DNA of 9,392 bases. Source: DAORDI01 sp035345895. GTDB lineage: Bacteria; Spirochaetota; Leptospiria; Leptospirales; Leptospiraceae. The notes below the pieces were generated by a model. The model did no database searches and was not told the DNA's origin. It saw nothing but the letters and a program-made list of their open reading frames with translations. The translations under genes were made by a program, and so were the position numbers. Of this stretch, positions 8,090 through 9,392 are shown piece after piece (position 1 is the first letter of the stretch; each line of letters begins with the position of its first letter). The stretch lies in assembly GCA_035345895.1 (NCBI GenBank), contig DAORDI010000230.1:1-9392 (forward strand). The letters are read 5' to 3'.

Positions 8090-8118
8090 TTAGAATGATT
8101 CTAATTCTTATTAGTCAA
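8089..8118 (-). promoter_or_regulatory. Candidate promoter of the exporter operon
   Basis: On the minus strand TTGACT (8118-8113) matches a sigma-70 -35 box in five of six positions. With an 18-bp spacer, TCTAAA (8094-8089) is the best -10, at four of six. This would start transcription near 8082, downstream of the first ATG (8089) but just before the second (8080). That implies a nearly leaderless message or a wrong -10 choice. The -35 is convincing and the -10 is not. Confidence 0.35.
8090..8104. promoter_or_regulatory. Perfect 7-1-7 palindrome, putative Fur/PerR/Zur-family operator
   Basis: TTAGAATGATTCTAA is a perfect inverted repeat of 7 bp around one central base. The core AATNATT is shared by Fur-family boxes described in Bacillus: PerR TTATAATNATTATAA, Fur TGATAATNATTATCA and Zur TCGTAATNATTACGA. 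This site differs from the PerR box at one symmetric position per arm. It adjoins the first ATG of the exporter operon and covers the candidate -10, a typical repressor position. A metal- or peroxide-responsive regulator is inferred; which one cannot be told. Confidence 0.55.
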
Positions 8119-8257
8119 CAGATTTTTATTTTTCAGGCTGATTTTATTAAAAAAATGTGCGGTCTGAAAAAACAAAATGAGAGTAGGTCGTGCAAGGTTG
8201 GACAGAAGGAAAATAACCTGCTTTAGAAGAGAAGACTGGAAAGAAAAATATAGAACT

Positions 8258-8294
8258 AAAAAAGGTTTCGGCTGACCTGCGTAAAACTCAGCCG
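8258..8294 (-). terminator. Rho-independent terminator of the acidic small-protein gene
   Basis: On the minus strand CGGCTGA (8294-8288) pairs perfectly with TCAGCCG (8275-8269) across a 12-nt loop. The stem is followed after AAACC by six T residues (8263-8258). The stem begins 13 nt after the stop codon at 8308. On the plus strand only a weak TTTATAT follows, so the element mainly works for the minus strand. It separates the small gene from the exporter operon. Confidence 0.75.
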
Positions 8295-8307
8295 TTTATA
8301 TGAGAGG

Positions 8308-8628
8308 TTAGTTTTCTGTGATTTCCTTTTTGATTTCCATAAAAGGAAGAGTGTCTGCAGACTCTACTTTTGCAAACCACTGTGTTGCGTGAATTTCTTC
8401 TTTGATCGGATGAATGGAGATAGAATCAATTGTGTTGTCCTCTGTACTTCCTAAAGAGAGAGGGAAATATTCTTCTTTGATTTCATTTGTAATTTCCTTC
8501 AAAGGAATCAGATCTTCCGCACCAAAACTGAGTTCAATACTGCTGTATTCCACTGGTTCAATAAACACATTTGCGATCTTTACAGCTGTTTTTGTAGAAT
8601 TCAATGCATTCTGCTTAGAAATGTTCAT
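8308..8628 (-). CDS. Small acidic orphan protein (106 aa) next to the exporter operon
   Basis: I do not recognise this family. The protein has 106 residues, about 19 Asp/Glu against 9 Lys, no Arg and no Cys, so it is strongly acidic. There is no signal peptide or membrane segment. A weak internal repetition is visible: LSFGAEDLIPLKEI (33-46) resembles LSLGSTED (57-64) plus HPIKEEI (73-79). IKEE/IKKE motifs recur at 50-53, 75-78 and 99-102. It is likely a real gene: GAAAGGA (complement of 8634-8640) sits 5 nt before the ATG, and a terminator follows the stop. It lies on the same strand as, and 218 bp upstream of, the ABC gene, but its terminator suggests a separate transcript. Lack of Cys and Arg and a leaderless N-terminus are compatible with a type I secretion substrate or a cytosolic accessory factor. 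Neither role is shown by the sequence. Confidence 0.65.
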   Translation of the reverse strand: MNISKQNALNSTKTAVKIANVFIEPVEYSSIELSFGAEDLIPLKEITNEIKEEYFPLSLGSTEDNTIDSISIHPIKEEIHATQWFAKVESADTLPFMEIKKEITEN

Positions 8629-8875
8629 ACTATTCCTTTCGGGTTTTTCCCTCCGAACTGGAGTAAAAAATTATGTCTCCTGATCCCTTTCATCCCATTT
8701 ATATTTTCTTTCCTGCGGAAAAAAAGTCTATAACTAAATCGGATTTTTTCCGAATGTTTGCCGCTCATCTTTGTCCTTTTGAAAGAGGACTGACTTTCGG
8801 ATGTTCATTTTTTTGGCTGGCTGCCCTGTCTGATTTTCACTTGACATTTTCCAAAAGCTGAGTCATTCTTTTTCC
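8629..8875. other. Divergent spacer between the acidic small-protein gene and the nuclease gene
   Basis: No gene is confidently called here. On the minus strand CATAAT (8675-8670) could be the -10 of the acidic-protein gene, with only a poor -35 upstream. The 5' leader it would produce contains a small hairpin, CTCC/GGAG (8651-8663), next to the ribosome binding site. On the plus strand a perfect TTGACA (8841-8846) lies 29 bp before the nuclease ATG, but no good -10 follows at 17 bp (CATTCT). A 62-codon open frame (8673-8861, plus) has GGAG 9 nt before its ATG. Its phenylalanine-rich composition looks non-coding. Confidence 0.3.
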
Positions 8876-9392
8876 ATGGCAATTGCTCTTGCAAATCCGG
8901 TTTATGATACTGTGTTCAAATTCCTTCTGGAAGATTTAGTTATCGCACGTGAACTGATTTCTGAAATCATTCACCAGGAAATTATTTCCATTGAAGTCAG
9001 GCCTCAGGAGAGCACCGTCACTGTGGACAGGAAAGAAACGGGCATCTCGGAAAAGAATGCATTTCAGAAAGAGTCCCGGGAGCACACGCCTTTTCTGACT
9101 GTCTACCGTCTGGATTTTCTTGCGGAGATTAAAACCAGTGAGGGCACAAAGAAGGTTCTGATCGAACTGCAGAAGGCGAAACTGTCCACGGACATTATGC
9201 GTTTTCGCAAGTATCTCGGCGAGCAGTACAGCAGAGACTCACTTCCGATCATTACAATATATTTCATCGGCTATGCGTTTGACCGGACTCTTCCTAAAGT
9301 CATTGAGGTGGCGAGGGTGTTCCGCGACCGTCTGACAGGAAACGATGCTGAACGTCAGAAGAATGAATTTATTGACAGTCTGACGCATGATT
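8876..9392 (+). CDS. PD-(D/E)XK nuclease family transposase-like protein (PDDEXK_2/Rpn type), 3' end outside window
   Basis: The open frame starts at ATG 8876 (MAIALANPVYDTVFKFLLED) and remains open for 172 codons to the edge. The N-terminus NPVYDTVFKFLLED and the core YRLDFLAEI (77-85) plus VLIELQKAK (94-102) match the PDDEXK_2/Rpn recombination-promoting nuclease family. D80, E97 and Q99/K100 are the likely catalytic residues. The following MRFRKYLGEQY (108-118) is also typical. Members are often about 250-320 residues, so roughly the last third or more is missing. The family is scattered, multicopy and associated with mobile DNA, and is thought to nick or cut DNA and promote recombination. 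An in-frame stop at 8831-8833 limits upstream extension, and there is no clear Shine-Dalgarno. Codons here are visibly richer in G and C than in the neighbouring acidic-protein gene, which would fit transfer. Confidence 0.8.
   Translation, partial: MAIALANPVYDTVFKFLLEDLVIARELISEIIHQEIISIEVRPQESTVTVDRKETGISEKNAFQKESREHTPFLTVYRLDFLAEIKTSEGTKKVLIELQKAKLSTDIMRFRKYLGEQYSRDSLPIITIYFIGYAFDRTLPKVIEVARVFRDRLTGNDAERQKNEFIDSLTHD

Noticed and set aside
8155..8226. 23-codon open frame (begins MCGLKKQ) in the spacer upstream of the ABC gene, considered as a peptide substrate
   Set aside because: It is on the opposite strand to the operon, lacks a Shine-Dalgarno and has no leader-peptide features. No ATG-started frame exists on the minus strand in this spacer.
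8643..8670. TTTTT-CCCTCC/GGAG-AAAAA hairpin considered as a terminator
   Set aside because: It has only four G/C stem pairs and no T-tract after the stem on either strand. It lies in the leader of the acidic-protein gene and is more likely neutral or a minor translational element.
8673..8861. 62-codon plus-strand open frame with GGAG 9 nt upstream, before the nuclease gene
   Set aside because: Its phenylalanine- and serine-rich composition with no recognisable pattern, and its overlap with the probable promoter regions of both divergent genes, argue against coding. Kept as undecided, not annotated.

Overview
The window looks like chromosomal DNA of a Gram-negative bacterium with an outer membrane. 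It is moderately AT-rich, and a spirochaete of the Leptospira group is my best guess. That guess rests on the 7TMR-DISM/SpoIIE-phosphatase architecture, the style of the small exported hypothetical protein and the overall composition. No rRNA or other marker gene is present to prove it. No tRNA, rRNA, CRISPR array or intact insertion sequence was seen.

Left part (1-739, minus strand): pgsA, the phosphatidylglycerophosphate synthase of acidic phospholipid synthesis. The first 11 codons of a translationally coupled downstream gene overlap its 3' end and run off the left edge. A 120-bp divergent spacer (740-859) separates pgsA from a plus-strand pair. The first gene of the pair is a membrane sensor with a 7TMR-DISM receptor and a C-terminal SpoIIE/PP2C serine/threonine phosphatase with its metal ligands intact. 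The second is a 171-residue exported hypothetical protein with four cysteines, which starts 23 nt inside the phosphatase gene.

Centre (8089 down to 3413, minus strand): a tightly overlapping three-gene operon encoding a complete type I-secretion-like, envelope-spanning assembly. It consists of an ABC-exporter-like inner-membrane protein, an HlyD-family periplasmic adaptor and a TolC-family outer-membrane channel. The overlaps are 8 nt and 4 nt. The ABC protein keeps the exporter membrane domain and the outline of a nucleotide-binding domain, but Walker A, Q-loop, signature motif and Walker B are all eroded in an otherwise intact frame. It therefore looks like a conserved pseudo-ATPase, not a normal ABC exporter. 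At the 5' end of the operon a perfect 7-1-7 palindrome of the Fur/PerR/Zur type touches the first ATG and lies downstream of a TTGACT -35-like box. This suggests control by a metal- or peroxide-sensing repressor.

Right part: upstream of the operon on the same strand is a 106-residue, strongly acidic protein with no Arg or Cys. It has a good ribosome binding site and its own rho-independent terminator. It resembles no family I recognise and could be a substrate or accessory of the neighbouring export system, but only its position suggests this. A divergent spacer then leads to a PD-(D/E)XK nuclease/transposase-like gene (PDDEXK_2/Rpn type) that runs off the right edge and marks a possible accessory boundary.

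The most interesting object is the exporter operon with the degenerate ATPase, its putative Fur-family operator and the orphan acidic protein next to it.
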